Below, one piece after another: positions 1 to 7,243 of a stretch of DNA of 11,247 bases. The DNA comes from Candidatus Hodarchaeota archaeon (lineage in GTDB: Archaea > Asgardarchaeota > Heimdallarchaeia > Hodarchaeales > YT1-039), in the NCBI GenBank assembly GCA_016840025.1, contig JAEOTF010000447.1:1-11247 (forward strand), in the 5' to 3' direction. Both the position numbers and the translations under genes were made by a program. The notes beneath the pieces are model-generated. The model did not search any database, was not told the DNA's origin, and saw nothing but the letters and a program-made list of their open reading frames with translations. Each line of letters begins with the position of its first letter. The stretch's first letter is position 1.

Positions 1-1
1 C

Positions 2-874
2 AATGAGCATGATAGAAAAATACAAGGAACAACAGAAAAATCTGATGAATTGTTAAAATTAGATAAAGAAATTCAATCGCCAACTTCAAGGAACACAGGT
101 AAGAAGAATAGCCTCATTAAACACGTTCGTTGGCATGAACGTCTTAAAGATGAATGGATCAACAGTAAAAACCCTAAACCACCCGAATCTTACTCCTATG
201 GATCAACACATAAAGCTTGGTGGCAATGTCGAGTGTGTGGACACAAATGGGAAGCTGCCATCAATAGCCGCACCAATACCTATAATTTGACAGACTGTTA
301 TGAATGTGGACTTCAAAAAGGAGCTCATGGAATTTTACCTGCAATATGGGAAATCTTTGGTGAAAAACCTATAAAACAAATATTCTCAAATTGTGGATTC
401 CAGTTCCGCATAGATTTCGATGAACCAATCTCTTTTAAAGGGAAGAAAAGATATTATATAAGACCTGACGCTGGTGTTTTCCTCAACAATACTTTAATCA
501 AAGAAGGGATAACAAAACATTTCCATATCATAATTGATTTCAAAACAAATCCAATAGGTGAGAAAGTTGAAGAAACTATACTTCTATACACTCGTCATTG
601 CGATATATTGATTATACTACATTTATTTGGTCATAGGGACACAATTTCTCCAGAAAAATATGGTGTCCCTGTCTACTTTACTACTTTCCCTAATCTCCCT
701 AAACTAATTGAGAAATTAAATACTGAGCATGAATTAGATGTTTCAATGGATGCTGGTAAATTAAAGAAGTTAGAAAAGGAATATAATGAAATTCGTCATT
801 TTGCAGACAATCCAACATCTTCTAACTTCCCCAAAACATTGGATCTTCGATCTTTTCTAAACAATAAGTTGTAA
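2..874 (+). CDS. Zinc-ribbon protein with PD-(D/E)XK nuclease-like core (5' end cut by window)
   Basis: The reading frame is open to the left window edge, so the true start is probably outside; the first possible start inside is a TTG at 50 (numbering below counts from it). Residues about 28-90 form a zinc ribbon of the kind with a WW-x-C-x2-CGH-x-W motif: C60, C63, C83 and C86 are the four expected metal ligands, preceded by a Trp-rich DEW...NP...YGS segment. Downstream, P139-D140 followed by D163-F164-K165 on a hydrophobic strand (IIIDFK) fits the PD-x(n)-(D/E)-x-K signature of restriction-endonuclease-fold nucleases, with E101 a possible first acidic residue. The C-terminal 50 residues are lysine- and glutamate-rich and probably helical. 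A DNA-binding or DNA-cleaving role is inferred; the target is unknown. The protein could also be a catalytically dead relative. Its neighbours give no functional link. Confidence 0.6.
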   Translation, partial: NEHDRKIQGTTEKSDELLKLDKEIQSPTSRNTGKKNSLIKHVRWHERLKDEWINSKNPKPPESYSYGSTHKAWWQCRVCGHKWEAAINSRTNTYNLTDCYECGLQKGAHGILPAIWEIFGEKPIKQIFSNCGFQFRIDFDEPISFKGKKRYYIRPDAGVFLNNTLIKEGITKHFHIIIDFKTNPIGEKVEETILLYTRHCDILIILHLFGHRDTISPEKYGVPVYFTTFPNLPKLIEKLNTEHELDVSMDAGKLKKLEKEYNEIRHFADNPTSSNFPKTLDLRSFLNNKL

Positions 875-902
875 ACCAATTTTTATCGTTATATAGTACC
901 AA

Positions 903-923
903 ATATCCCACTCCTCGGGGTAT
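903..923 (+). terminator. Possible hairpin after the zinc-ribbon gene
   Basis: ATATCCC (903-909) can pair with GGGGTAT (917-923), one pair being G-U, around a seven-base loop. It lies 28 bases after the stop of the upstream gene. No T-run follows, so termination is only a possibility. Confidence 0.2.
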
Positions 924-984
924 TACATCTTGATGAAATCGAACAACATGATTTAATATTACGTTCAAATTCTATTTCATTGTT

Positions 985-1003
985 CATATAAATAACTTTA
1001 TAG
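985..1003 (+). promoter_or_regulatory. Candidate archaeal TATA region of the mutase large-subunit gene
   Basis: The segment CATATAAATAA (986-996), with TTTATAG just after it, is centred about 30 bases before the ATG at 1021. This spacing would give a very short leader. An AAGG at 1006-1009 could act as a weak ribosome site. The call rests on base composition and spacing only. Confidence 0.4.
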
Positions 1004-1020
1004 TTAAGGTTGTTATAATC

Positions 1021-2685
1021 ATGCTTCCTCCTGACGTTTTAGAGGACATTAAATCGCAAAAAGAAAGATGGGGCAAAGAATGTGACAAATTCCCAAAACG
1101 TCAAAATGAATTTATCACAACTTCTAGTACTCCTATAAAATCAATATACACACCTTTAGATATTCCTGATTTCAATTACTCTCGCGATTTAGGTTTTCCA
1201 GGCATTTTTCCTATGACTAGGGGGGTATATACTACCTCTTATCGAACTAGGCTTTGGACAATGCGTCAATTTGCTGGTTTTGGTTCCGCCGAGGAATCTA
1301 ATGCCCGTTACAAATATCTGCTAAAACATGGAGGAACTGGTCTCTCCGTTGCCTTTCACTTACCTACCATCTATGGTAGAGATTCCGATCATCCTATCTC
1401 TAATGGAGAAGTAGGCAAATTAGGTGTGGCAATAGATACGCTTAAAGACATGGAAATCCTATTTGATGGAATTCCTTTAGACAAAATTAGTACTTCTATG
1501 ACAATAAACGCTCCTGCTTCGGTCTTATTATGTATGTATATTGCTGTAGCGGAAAAGCAAGGTGTCCCTTCCACTAAAGTCTCAGGTACTATTCAGAATG
1601 ATATTTTAAAAGAGTATATTGCACAAAAGAGTTGGATTTTCCCACCTAAACCCTCAATACGTATAATCACAGATATTATGGCGTATTGTTCGAAACATGT
1701 TCCAAGGTGGAACACTATCAGCATCTCTGGATATCACATTCGTGAAGCAGGATCAACAGCTGTTCAAGAGCTAGCCTTTACTTTGGCGGATGGTTTGGAA
1801 TATGTCCGCGCAGGAGTTGAAGCAGGGCTTGATGTTGATGAGTTTGCTCCACGCCTCTCGTTCTTCTTTAATAGTCACAATGATCTATTTGAAGAAGTGG
1901 CCAAATTCCGCGCTGCCCGTCGTATTTGGGCCCGAATGATGAAAGATCGTTTTGGTACAGAAAATCCTAACTCTTTACGTCTTCGTTTCCATACCCAAAC
2001 TGCAGGGTGTTCCTTAACTGCCCAACAACCTTTGAATAATATTGTTCGAACTGCAATACAAGCATTAGCTGCTGTTCTTGGCGGAACGCAGTCTCTCCAT
2101 ACTAATTCTTTTGATGAAGCTTATGCCCTGCCAACCGAAGAAGCAGTGACCGTAGCGGTGCGGACACAGCAACTTCTTGCTCATGAGCATGGAGTAGCTC
2201 ACACAATCGATCCCTTAGCTGGCTCTTATTTTGTGGAAAGTTTAACCAATTACATGGAAGAAGAAACATATCGGTACTTTGACAAAATAGATGCTTTAGG
2301 TGGGGTTTTACCCGCCATAGATAAAGGCTTCTTTCAACAAGAAATTGCGAGAGCGGCTTATAGGTACCAGAAGGAGATTGAACAGAAGAAGAGAACGATT
2401 GTAGGTGTAAACGATTTTATAACCGCGGAAGAACTCAAAATCGAGACTTTAAAAATTTCTCCAGAAGTAGAAAAACGTCAAATTGCCCGTTTAAGTAAGG
2501 TAAGAAAAGAGCGTGATAACGGAGCCGTTCAGAAGTCGCTTGCAGACTTACGACATGCTTCAGAAGGAACCGAGAATGTGATGCCTTACATTCTAGCTGC
2601 AGTTAAACAATATGCGTCTGTTGGCGAAATTTGTGATGTTTGGCGAGATGTTTTCGGAGAATATGAGGAACCACCTATTTATTAA
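1021..2685 (+). CDS. icmA: Coenzyme-B12-dependent acyl-CoA mutase, large subunit; isobutyryl-CoA mutase type
   Basis: This is the catalytic (TIM-barrel) subunit of the methylmalonyl-CoA mutase family, 554 residues, the usual length for stand-alone large subunits that lack the B12 domain. Motifs run in order: the substrate-channel segment at 70-87 (Y70, R77, T80, R82), the LSVAF-x-L segment at 108-114, [11 protein letters not shown] at 189-199 (Q192), SISGYH with catalytic H239, and HTQTAG at 324-329. Against Propionibacterium methylmalonyl-CoA mutase the offset is -5 throughout. At the two specificity positions this protein has F84 (for Tyr89) and Q202 (for Arg207). That pair marks isobutyryl-CoA mutase, which interconverts isobutyryl-CoA and n-butyryl-CoA. 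The YIAQK segment around Q202 and the EPP-ending C terminus also resemble IcmA. A111 argues against 2-hydroxyisobutyryl-CoA mutase. It needs the cobalamin subunit encoded at 4962 and probably the GTPase at 5363. Family is certain; substrate is inferred from residues. Confidence 0.9.
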   Translation: MLPPDVLEDIKSQKERWGKECDKFPKRQNEFITTSSTPIKSIYTPLDIPDFNYSRDLGFPGIFPMTRGVYTTSYRTRLWTMRQFAGFGSAEESNARYKYLLKHGGTGLSVAFHLPTIYGRDSDHPISNGEVGKLGVAIDTLKDMEILFDGIPLDKISTSMTINAPASVLLCMYIAVAEKQGVPSTKVSGTIQNDILKEYIAQKSWIFPPKPSIRIITDIMAYCSKHVPRWNTISISGYHIREAGSTAVQELAFTLADGLEYVRAGVEAGLDVDEFAPRLSFFFNSHNDLFEEVAKFRAARRIWARMMKDRFGTENPNSLRLRFHTQTAGCSLTAQQPLNNIVRTAIQALAAVLGGTQSLHTNSFDEAYALPTEEAVTVAVRTQQLLAHEHGVAHTIDPLAGSYFVESLTNYMEEETYRYFDKIDALGGVLPAIDKGFFQQEIARAAYRYQKEIEQKKRTIVGVNDFITAEELKIETLKISPEVEKRQIARLSKVRKERDNGAVQKSLADLRHASEGTENVMPYILAAVKQYASVGEICDVWRDVFGEYEEPPIY

Positions 2686-3041
2686 GTTATAAGTTTCAAT
2701 AATTACTAACAAGAGCATTAAATGTCATATTTTAAGAATGGGGGATAATACTGCTTTTTTTAGTCTAGCTTCTTTCTAATGGCGTGAAAGTGAGGTCTAC
2801 CTTTCCATAAGCGGTTTTACATGGAGAATAAAATCAGATACAATAAATAATAGTACTCTTTGAATTTAATATTGGTTATTTTGGTGTAATTTAGTGTACT
2901 AATTCTCTGGTTTAATCGACTAAAGCTAACTCTTATGGAAGATTTCATTTAAAGATAGATCTATTCTTGGAACGACAATAGGGGGCATATATCATTACTT
3001 CCAACAAAAACTTCTACCTTCCTCCCTACCATCTAAGTGAG
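2686..3041. other. 356-base non-coding interval between mutase gene and kinase gene
   Basis: No convincing open frame, tRNA or repeat was seen here. It holds a T7 tract early (2755-2761) and an AT-rich second half with several TATA-like stretches, for example CATATATC at 2986-2993, about 52 bases before the kinase ATG. Its likely content is the end of one transcription unit and the promoter of the next. Confidence 0.5.
2755..2761 (+). terminator. Oligo-T tract after icmA
   Basis: Seven consecutive T residues lie about 70 bases after the mutase stop and are followed by further T-rich sequence. Archaeal RNA polymerase can terminate at such tracts without a hairpin. No strong stem precedes it. 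Confidence 0.35.
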
Positions 3042-4754
3042 ATGGTTTACAAGCTAATAAAGAAAAAATTTGATGGATTCATTACACCCTACAACAAAAT
3101 TACAGATAATGAGTTATTATCTAAGATAAGAGTCATAAATTTTTTAACATTTCTTACTGGAATTCTAAATGCACTCATTTTCCTCATTCGTTTCTATCAT
3201 TGGTCTAATGGTGAAAGTAGTATAAATATAACTACTTTAGTGGTCCCTCTCATTTTAGTGGTTGTCGCCTTCTCAATTATTGGTGTTAATAAGACAAGAT
3301 TTCATTATTTTGTTATGCATGCTGTCCCTTTTGCCGCCTTACTTACTCCTTGGCTTGGGTTGAAGATTTACCAAACCAATTCTGCTGCTGATCAGATTCT
3401 ATTTAATGCAACGTATTGTTCAGCAGTCGTGATCTTATTCGCGCCGCTCTACTATTCCAATCGTCAGATTATCTTCTATTCTATTACTGCTTATCTCAAT
3501 GTTTACCTCTTTTATGGAATAATTCTACAGTACCCCATCACTTGGCTCTATACCAAATATTCCTTTCTTTTAATGCTTACTATTCTCTCCCTTCTATGGT
3601 TTAGACTCCGAAATGAGTCAATTCAGAATTTTCAAGAAAGTGAAGAAAATTTTCAAACAGTTGTAGAATTATTGCCTGTTGGTATGGTTATTATCCAAAA
3701 TAACCGCCTTCAACATGTAAATGATGCGATGGAACAAATTTCTGGTCATTCTAAAAGTAAACTCCAAAACTGGTCTTTAAAAGACGTCTTTAATATAATA
3801 AATCCCGATGATTTACCATTTGTGAAGGATAAAATTCAGAAGATAGATACCGCAGAAATAAATGGAAAGATTTCTCAACATACAATTCGTATTCAAACGA
3901 AACAAAATGGAATTAAATGGGTAGAAGTTTTTTCAACGCACATGCTTTATCAGGGGGAACCTGCAAGCCTTGTCGCACTAGTTGATTTTACAGCATTAAA
4001 AAAGAGAGAGCTTGAGAATCTTAAACTACTTAAAGAGTTGACTTGGGCCAATGAAGAGCTCTCAGATTATGCGTATGTGACTTCTCATAATTTAAAAACG
4101 CCTTTACGTGGGATTTACAATCTTGCTGACTTTTTATTGAAAGATTATAGCGAAAAATTGGATGCACAAGGACAAAAATACCTTAATTTATTAATGAACC
4201 GCGTTAAGCGGATGAATAACCTTGTTTTTGACATAGCTGAATATTCACAGATAGGTCGTATTCAAGAGCGGGTTAGGGACATCAATATGAACCAACTTGT
4301 TGCTAACGTGGTTCAATCTCTGGATATCCCTACTAATATTAAAACTGAAATTCAGGAGGAGTTACCTACTCTTTCTGGTGAGCGTGTAAAGCTTTTCCAA
4401 CTTTTCTACCATCTTCTTGATAATGCGAGTAAGTTTCTGGACAAACCCCAAGGATTGATCAGGATCTGCTGTGCTGATGCTGGTGAGTATTGGCAATTCA
4501 GTGTCGCGGATAATGGGATAGGGATTGAAGAAAGATTTTTTGAGAAAATCTTTGAATTGTTTCAAACTCTCACTCCACAGTCGGCTCAAGAAGAAAGTAC
4601 AGGGATAGGGTTGTCAATCGTTAAGAGGGTTGTCCAGCTTCATAAAGGACAGATCTGGGTCGAATCAGAAGTTGGTAAAGGTAGTACTTTCTTTTTCACA
4701 ATCCCTAAATCTATACCTCTTGAACCTGCTCTGAATAAGCATCAATCTATTTAA
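3042..4754 (+). CDS. Membrane sensor histidine kinase (6 TM - PAS - HisKA - HATPase)
   Basis: A 570-residue sensor kinase. The N-terminal part has six hydrophobic segments (about 31-50, 63-82, 88-106, 121-137, 141-160, 170-187) with short loops, so sensing is probably in or near the membrane. A PAS domain follows (about 200-320: LLPVGM...NDAMEQISGHS and a WVEV...D core). The phosphoacceptor is H349 in SHNLKTPLRG. The ATP-binding domain has an N-box (HLLDNASKF, N461), a G1 box (DNGIGI, 490-495), an F-box (FEKIFELF) and a G2 box (TGIGLSIVKR, 520-529), so all catalytic motifs are intact. No receiver domain is fused and no response regulator is encoded in the window. The gene lies between the mutase subunit genes with wide gaps on both sides, so it probably has its own promoter. 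The ATG at 3042 has no well-spaced ribosome site. The signal is unknown. Confidence 0.9.
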   Translation: MVYKLIKKKFDGFITPYNKITDNELLSKIRVINFLTFLTGILNALIFLIRFYHWSNGESSINITTLVVPLILVVVAFSIIGVNKTRFHYFVMHAVPFAALLTPWLGLKIYQTNSAADQILFNATYCSAVVILFAPLYYSNRQIIFYSITAYLNVYLFYGIILQYPITWLYTKYSFLLMLTILSLLWFRLRNESIQNFQESEENFQTVVELLPVGMVIIQNNRLQHVNDAMEQISGHSKSKLQNWSLKDVFNIINPDDLPFVKDKIQKIDTAEINGKISQHTIRIQTKQNGIKWVEVFSTHMLYQGEPASLVALVDFTALKKRELENLKLLKELTWANEELSDYAYVTSHNLKTPLRGIYNLADFLLKDYSEKLDAQGQKYLNLLMNRVKRMNNLVFDIAEYSQIGRIQERVRDINMNQLVANVVQSLDIPTNIKTEIQEELPTLSGERVKLFQLFYHLLDNASKFLDKPQGLIRICCADAGEYWQFSVADNGIGIEERFFEKIFELFQTLTPQSAQEESTGIGLSIVKRVVQLHKGQIWVESEVGKGSTFFFTIPKSIPLEPALNKHQSI

Positions 4755-4836
4755 TCTTCTATTAAATCTTGTTAATTGTCACTTTTTGATTTAAAGAGGG
4801 TATTTAGGCAGTTTTGTGGTCAAAAACTTAGTTTAA

Positions 4837-4844
4837 TTTATATA
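4837..4844 (+). promoter_or_regulatory. Candidate TATA box upstream of the icmB-meaB pair
   Basis: The segment TTTATATA lies in an AT-rich 207-base gap between the kinase stop and the TTG start at 4962. If used, it would give a leader of roughly 95-100 bases. Other AT-rich stretches nearby could serve instead. Confidence 0.25.
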
Positions 4845-4949
4845 GCATTAAGACAAACATCAAATTATGAAACAATGTTCATTATCTGGTTCTTAACACA
4901 AAATAAAAAGTGAATAATTTTACAGTTAACCATAAGAAATCAGAGCTTT

Positions 4950-4955
4950 GAGGAG
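4950..4955 (+). promoter_or_regulatory. Ribosome binding site that fixes a TTG start for icmB
   Basis: GAGGAG lies six bases before the TTG at 4962 and matches the anti-Shine-Dalgarno end of 16S rRNA. The next in-frame methionine (residue 71) would remove the whole cobalamin-binding motif. TTG at 4962 is therefore the start. Confidence 0.75.
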
Positions 4956-4961
4956 AATTAA

Positions 4962-5366
4962 TTGGGACAAGAAGAGCCAATCAGAGTTTTAATTGCTAAA
5001 CCCGGTTTAGATGGGCATGATAGAGGAGCAAAGGTAGTAGCTAGAGCATTAAGGGACGCCGGTTTTGAAGTAATTTATACGGGACTTCAACAAACCCCAG
5101 AGAAGATTGTAAGTGCTGCACTTCAAGAAGATGTCCATGTAATTGGATTGTCTATTCTTTCAGGAGCTCATATGACTATTTTTTCACGTGTAATCGAATT
5201 GATGAAAGAAAACGAACTTGATGATGTCTTACTTATTGGAGGCGGGATTATCCCTGATGATGATGCTGAAGAACTGAAAAAAAGCGGGGTTGATGCGCTC
5301 TTTGGCCCAGGTACAGATACTTCCGACATTGTAGAATTCATTCATAAAAACGTGAAAAGACATTGA
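4962..5366 (+). CDS. icmB: Cobalamin-binding small subunit of the B12-dependent acyl-CoA mutase
   Basis: A 134-residue protein that is entirely a B12-binding Rossmann-like domain, the usual size for separate small subunits. The base-off/His-on signature is complete: K13, then D17-G18-H19-D20-R21-G22 (K-x3-D-x-H-x2-G), where H19 replaces the lower dimethylbenzimidazole ligand of cobalamin. GLSILSG (62-68) and [11 protein letters not shown] (91-101) are the later nucleotide-tail-contacting motifs of the family. It should pair with the large subunit encoded at 1021 to form the active mutase and carry adenosylcobalamin. Translation starts at TTG behind a strong GAGGAG site. Its TGA stop overlaps the TTG start of the GTPase gene (TTGA), so the two are translationally coupled. 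The domain itself does not separate methylmalonyl- from isobutyryl-CoA mutase; the symbol follows the large subunit. Confidence 0.9.
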   Translation: MGQEEPIRVLIAKPGLDGHDRGAKVVARALRDAGFEVIYTGLQQTPEKIVSAALQEDVHVIGLSILSGAHMTIFSRVIELMKENELDDVLLIGGGIIPDDDAEELKKSGVDALFGPGTDTSDIVEFIHKNVKRH

Positions 5367-6316
5367 ATTATCCCTTAATAGAGAACGTCCTCAATGGGAA
5401 TCCTCGTGCGATTGCACGAATGATAAGTTATGTTGAGAACCGCAATCCTAAGACTCGGCTTTTTATGCGTGAACTTTTTCCCCGTACTGGAAATGCACAG
5501 ATAATTGGTTGTACAGGACCACCAGGTTGTGGGAAAAGCACTCTTGTCGGAAAATTAGCTCTTGCACTCCGTAAAAGAGATAAAAAAATCGGTATTATTG
5601 CAGTCGACCCTTCCTCTCCCTTCTCCCATGGAGCGCTCTTAGGGGATCGCATCCGTATGCAGGAACTCTATGAAGATAAAGAGGTCTTCATTCGGTCAAT
5701 GGGTTCTAGAGGGGCTTTAGGCGGTCTTAGTCGCGCCTCCCGGGATGTTATTCGCATTCTTGACGCTGCAGGTAAAGATATTATCATTGTAGAAACCGTG
5801 GGTATAGGACAGGCCGAAGTAGATGTAGTTAGAACTGTCCAAACCTGTATCGTAGTTACAGTCCCTGGTCTCGGTGATGATATCCAAGCGATTAAAGCAG
5901 GTATTCTTGAAATCGGGGATATTTTTGTAGTTAATAAGGCGGATCGTGAAGGTGCCGACCGAACCTATCAAGAATTAGACATAATGTTGTCTTTAAATCC
6001 TAACATGGATGTTTGGAGACCACCGATAATTAAGACTGTAGCTACCAGACAAGAAGGTATTAATGACCTTATTGAGGCAATAGAAAAGCATCAACACACT
6101 ATTCGTACCACAGGGATGTTAAAAGAGCGTGAATTGCAGAATTACCGAGAAGAATTGACCTCTTTAATGTCCGAGCAGCTTCTACATCTTATTGTTAAAC
6201 CCAAACAAGCTTCTGGTCTTGACAAACTCCTTGAACAAATCTTAACCCGCAAATTAGACCCTCATTCGGCAGTTACTCAGATTTTAGAAGAAAGAGGATT
6301 ATGGCTAGGTTCTTAA
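5363..6316 (+). CDS. meaB: MeaB-type G3E GTPase, chaperone of the B12-dependent mutase
   Basis: A 317-residue member of the MeaB/ArgK (MMAA) family of P-loop GTPases, full length. Walker A is GPPGCGKST (52-60), then VDPSSPFS (81-88), DRIRM (95-99), [11 protein letters not shown] (144-154, Walker B/switch region) and the guanine-specificity motif NKAD (191-194). The C-terminal 60-70 residues match the helical dimerisation arm of the family. These proteins use GTP to gate adenosylcobalamin loading and to remove damaged cofactor from methylmalonyl- or isobutyryl-CoA mutase. The start is a TTG overlapping the upstream stop; it keeps the typical N terminus ([26 protein letters not shown] helix), which the next ATG at codon 20 would remove. 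The tight coupling to the small subunit supports service to this mutase. Confidence 0.93.
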   Translation: MNYPLIENVLNGNPRAIARMISYVENRNPKTRLFMRELFPRTGNAQIIGCTGPPGCGKSTLVGKLALALRKRDKKIGIIAVDPSSPFSHGALLGDRIRMQELYEDKEVFIRSMGSRGALGGLSRASRDVIRILDAAGKDIIIVETVGIGQAEVDVVRTVQTCIVVTVPGLGDDIQAIKAGILEIGDIFVVNKADREGADRTYQELDIMLSLNPNMDVWRPPIIKTVATRQEGINDLIEAIEKHQHTIRTTGMLKERELQNYREELTSLMSEQLLHLIVKPKQASGLDKLLEQILTRKLDPHSAVTQILEERGLWLGS

Positions 6317-6375
6317 CGCCTGTTTTTAGTCTTGATAATCCTTGGGTTATTCAATTCGCCACGAAAAGGAAGAAT

Positions 6376-6421
6376 AGGTTCTCTAACCTGCTATAGACAT
6401 TCCCCCTTTTCATACTTTTTT
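6376..6421 (+). terminator. Hairpin plus T-rich tract after meaB
   Basis: AGGTT (6376-6380) and AACCT (6385-6389) form a perfect five-pair stem with a CTCT loop. A pyrimidine-rich run with T4 and T6 stretches follows at about 6401-6421. It lies 60-105 bases after the meaB stop and is a reasonable end for the icmB-meaB transcript. Confidence 0.4.
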
Positions 6422-6485
6422 GGAGATTAAATACTACGAGCATAACTAGATAATGGTGAAATTGCAATAATGTTTGGTGAATAAA

Positions 6486-7067
6486 TTGGAACATTTGTCT
6501 CCAATGTATAGAAAACGTCTCTGGATTATTGAGGATATGCTTAATGCGGGTGGTCTTAATGATTCCGCTGATTTAGCCCATCTGCTTGCTAATGCCTACC
6601 CCGAACTCTATGAAAAACTCTTGCAGTTAGCTCTCGCTTTTTTCCAACAGAAACAAAGAAACTTCAAAGGAAAAGTCTATGATCCACAAAATATGACAAC
6701 AGTCATCCTTTCCAATAAGATCTTAATCTTCTTAAAAATGCTAAGTCTCCTCAAAACACTCCATACTTCAGAACAGAATCAATTAAAACAGGACTTTGAA
6801 AGAAAAGAGCCAGAAAGCTTTATCGAATTTCTTAAAACACAAACAATTCATGACATTCGCACTGTTGGAACATTTTTTAGCCTTTATTCGCATTCTACAC
6901 TTCAACAACGGTTTCTTCAGTTTATAATTGTATTCATGGAACAATTATGTGTAAATTTCAAGAACAAACAAGTCTTCAATATCAATGTAGATATTGCTCC
7001 CTTTGCTTCTGAAATCACTACCTATCTACGAACAAACCGAACTTTATCACCTTTGGCACTCGTTTAA
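6486..7067 (+). CDS. Hypothetical helical protein of unknown function
   Basis: I do not recognise this family. The frame opens after a TAA at 6468, and starts are possible at TTG 6474, GTG 6477, TTG 6486 and ATG 6504. I chose TTG 6486 because GGTGA (6476-6480), a good archaeal ribosome site, sits five bases before it; the longest version has 197 residues. The protein is soluble, lysine-, leucine- and phenylalanine-rich, and looks almost wholly alpha-helical (IIEDMLNAGGL..., then a Leu/Lys-rich IFLKMLSLLKTL stretch). It has no signal peptide, only one cysteine, and no recognised catalytic motif. A late IIVFMEQL hydrophobic patch is too short for a membrane helix. The gene is flanked by likely termination signals and is probably transcribed alone. 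Confidence 0.6.
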   Translation: MEHLSPMYRKRLWIIEDMLNAGGLNDSADLAHLLANAYPELYEKLLQLALAFFQQKQRNFKGKVYDPQNMTTVILSNKILIFLKMLSLLKTLHTSEQNQLKQDFERKEPESFIEFLKTQTIHDIRTVGTFFSLYSHSTLQQRFLQFIIVFMEQLCVNFKNKQVFNINVDIAPFASEITTYLRTNRTLSPLALV

Positions 7068-7096
7068 AGCCATCTTCCTCATTTCCCCTACTTCTC

Positions 7097-7102
7097 TTTT
7101 TT
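7097..7102 (+). terminator. Oligo-T tract after the hypothetical gene
   Basis: A pyrimidine-rich stretch ends in six T residues about 30 bases after the stop at 7067. No stem was seen. This is a possible archaeal-type intrinsic terminator. Confidence 0.35.
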
Positions 7103-7231
7103 CAAATATAAGCCTCAACATAAAATAGGAGATAACAGGAAGTACAATTGGAATTACAATTATTTGAGAATATTCAAATGACTTGGTTTGAATGCCACTG
7201 AATATTAGTCTGATATTCTAATTGCTATTTT

Positions 7232-7237
7232 GAGGGG
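7232..7237 (+). promoter_or_regulatory. Ribosome binding site of the FG-GAP gene
   Basis: GAGGGG lies six bases before the ATG at 7244. The start is followed at once by a signal-peptide-like sequence, which supports it. Confidence 0.6.
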
Positions 7238-7243
7238 CATTTT

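Noticed and set aside
3..56. Short frame from the ATG at position 3
   Set aside because: It stops after 17 codons and lies over the open frame of the zinc-ribbon gene, which reads through the window edge.
1389..1574. Open frame on the minus strand inside the mutase gene
   Set aside because: It is antisense to a strongly conserved coding region and its translation has no recognisable motif. The same holds for the antisense frames at 4362-4589, 5428-5652, 5717-5971 and 8303-8518.
1021..2685. 2-hydroxyisobutyryl-CoA mutase as the identity of the large subunit
   Set aside because: That enzyme has Ile at the F84 position and Asp where this protein has A111, as far as I recall. The Phe/Gln pair fits isobutyryl-CoA mutase better.
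2770..2830. Possible tRNA or structured RNA in the gap after the mutase gene
   Set aside because: No acceptor stem, T-loop or cloverleaf could be formed, and no long stem was found by eye.
7163..7178. Near-palindrome TTTGA-N6-TCAAA upstream of the FG-GAP gene as an operator
   Set aside because: The arms are only five bases in an AT-rich region, so chance is a sufficient explanation, and no second copy was seen.
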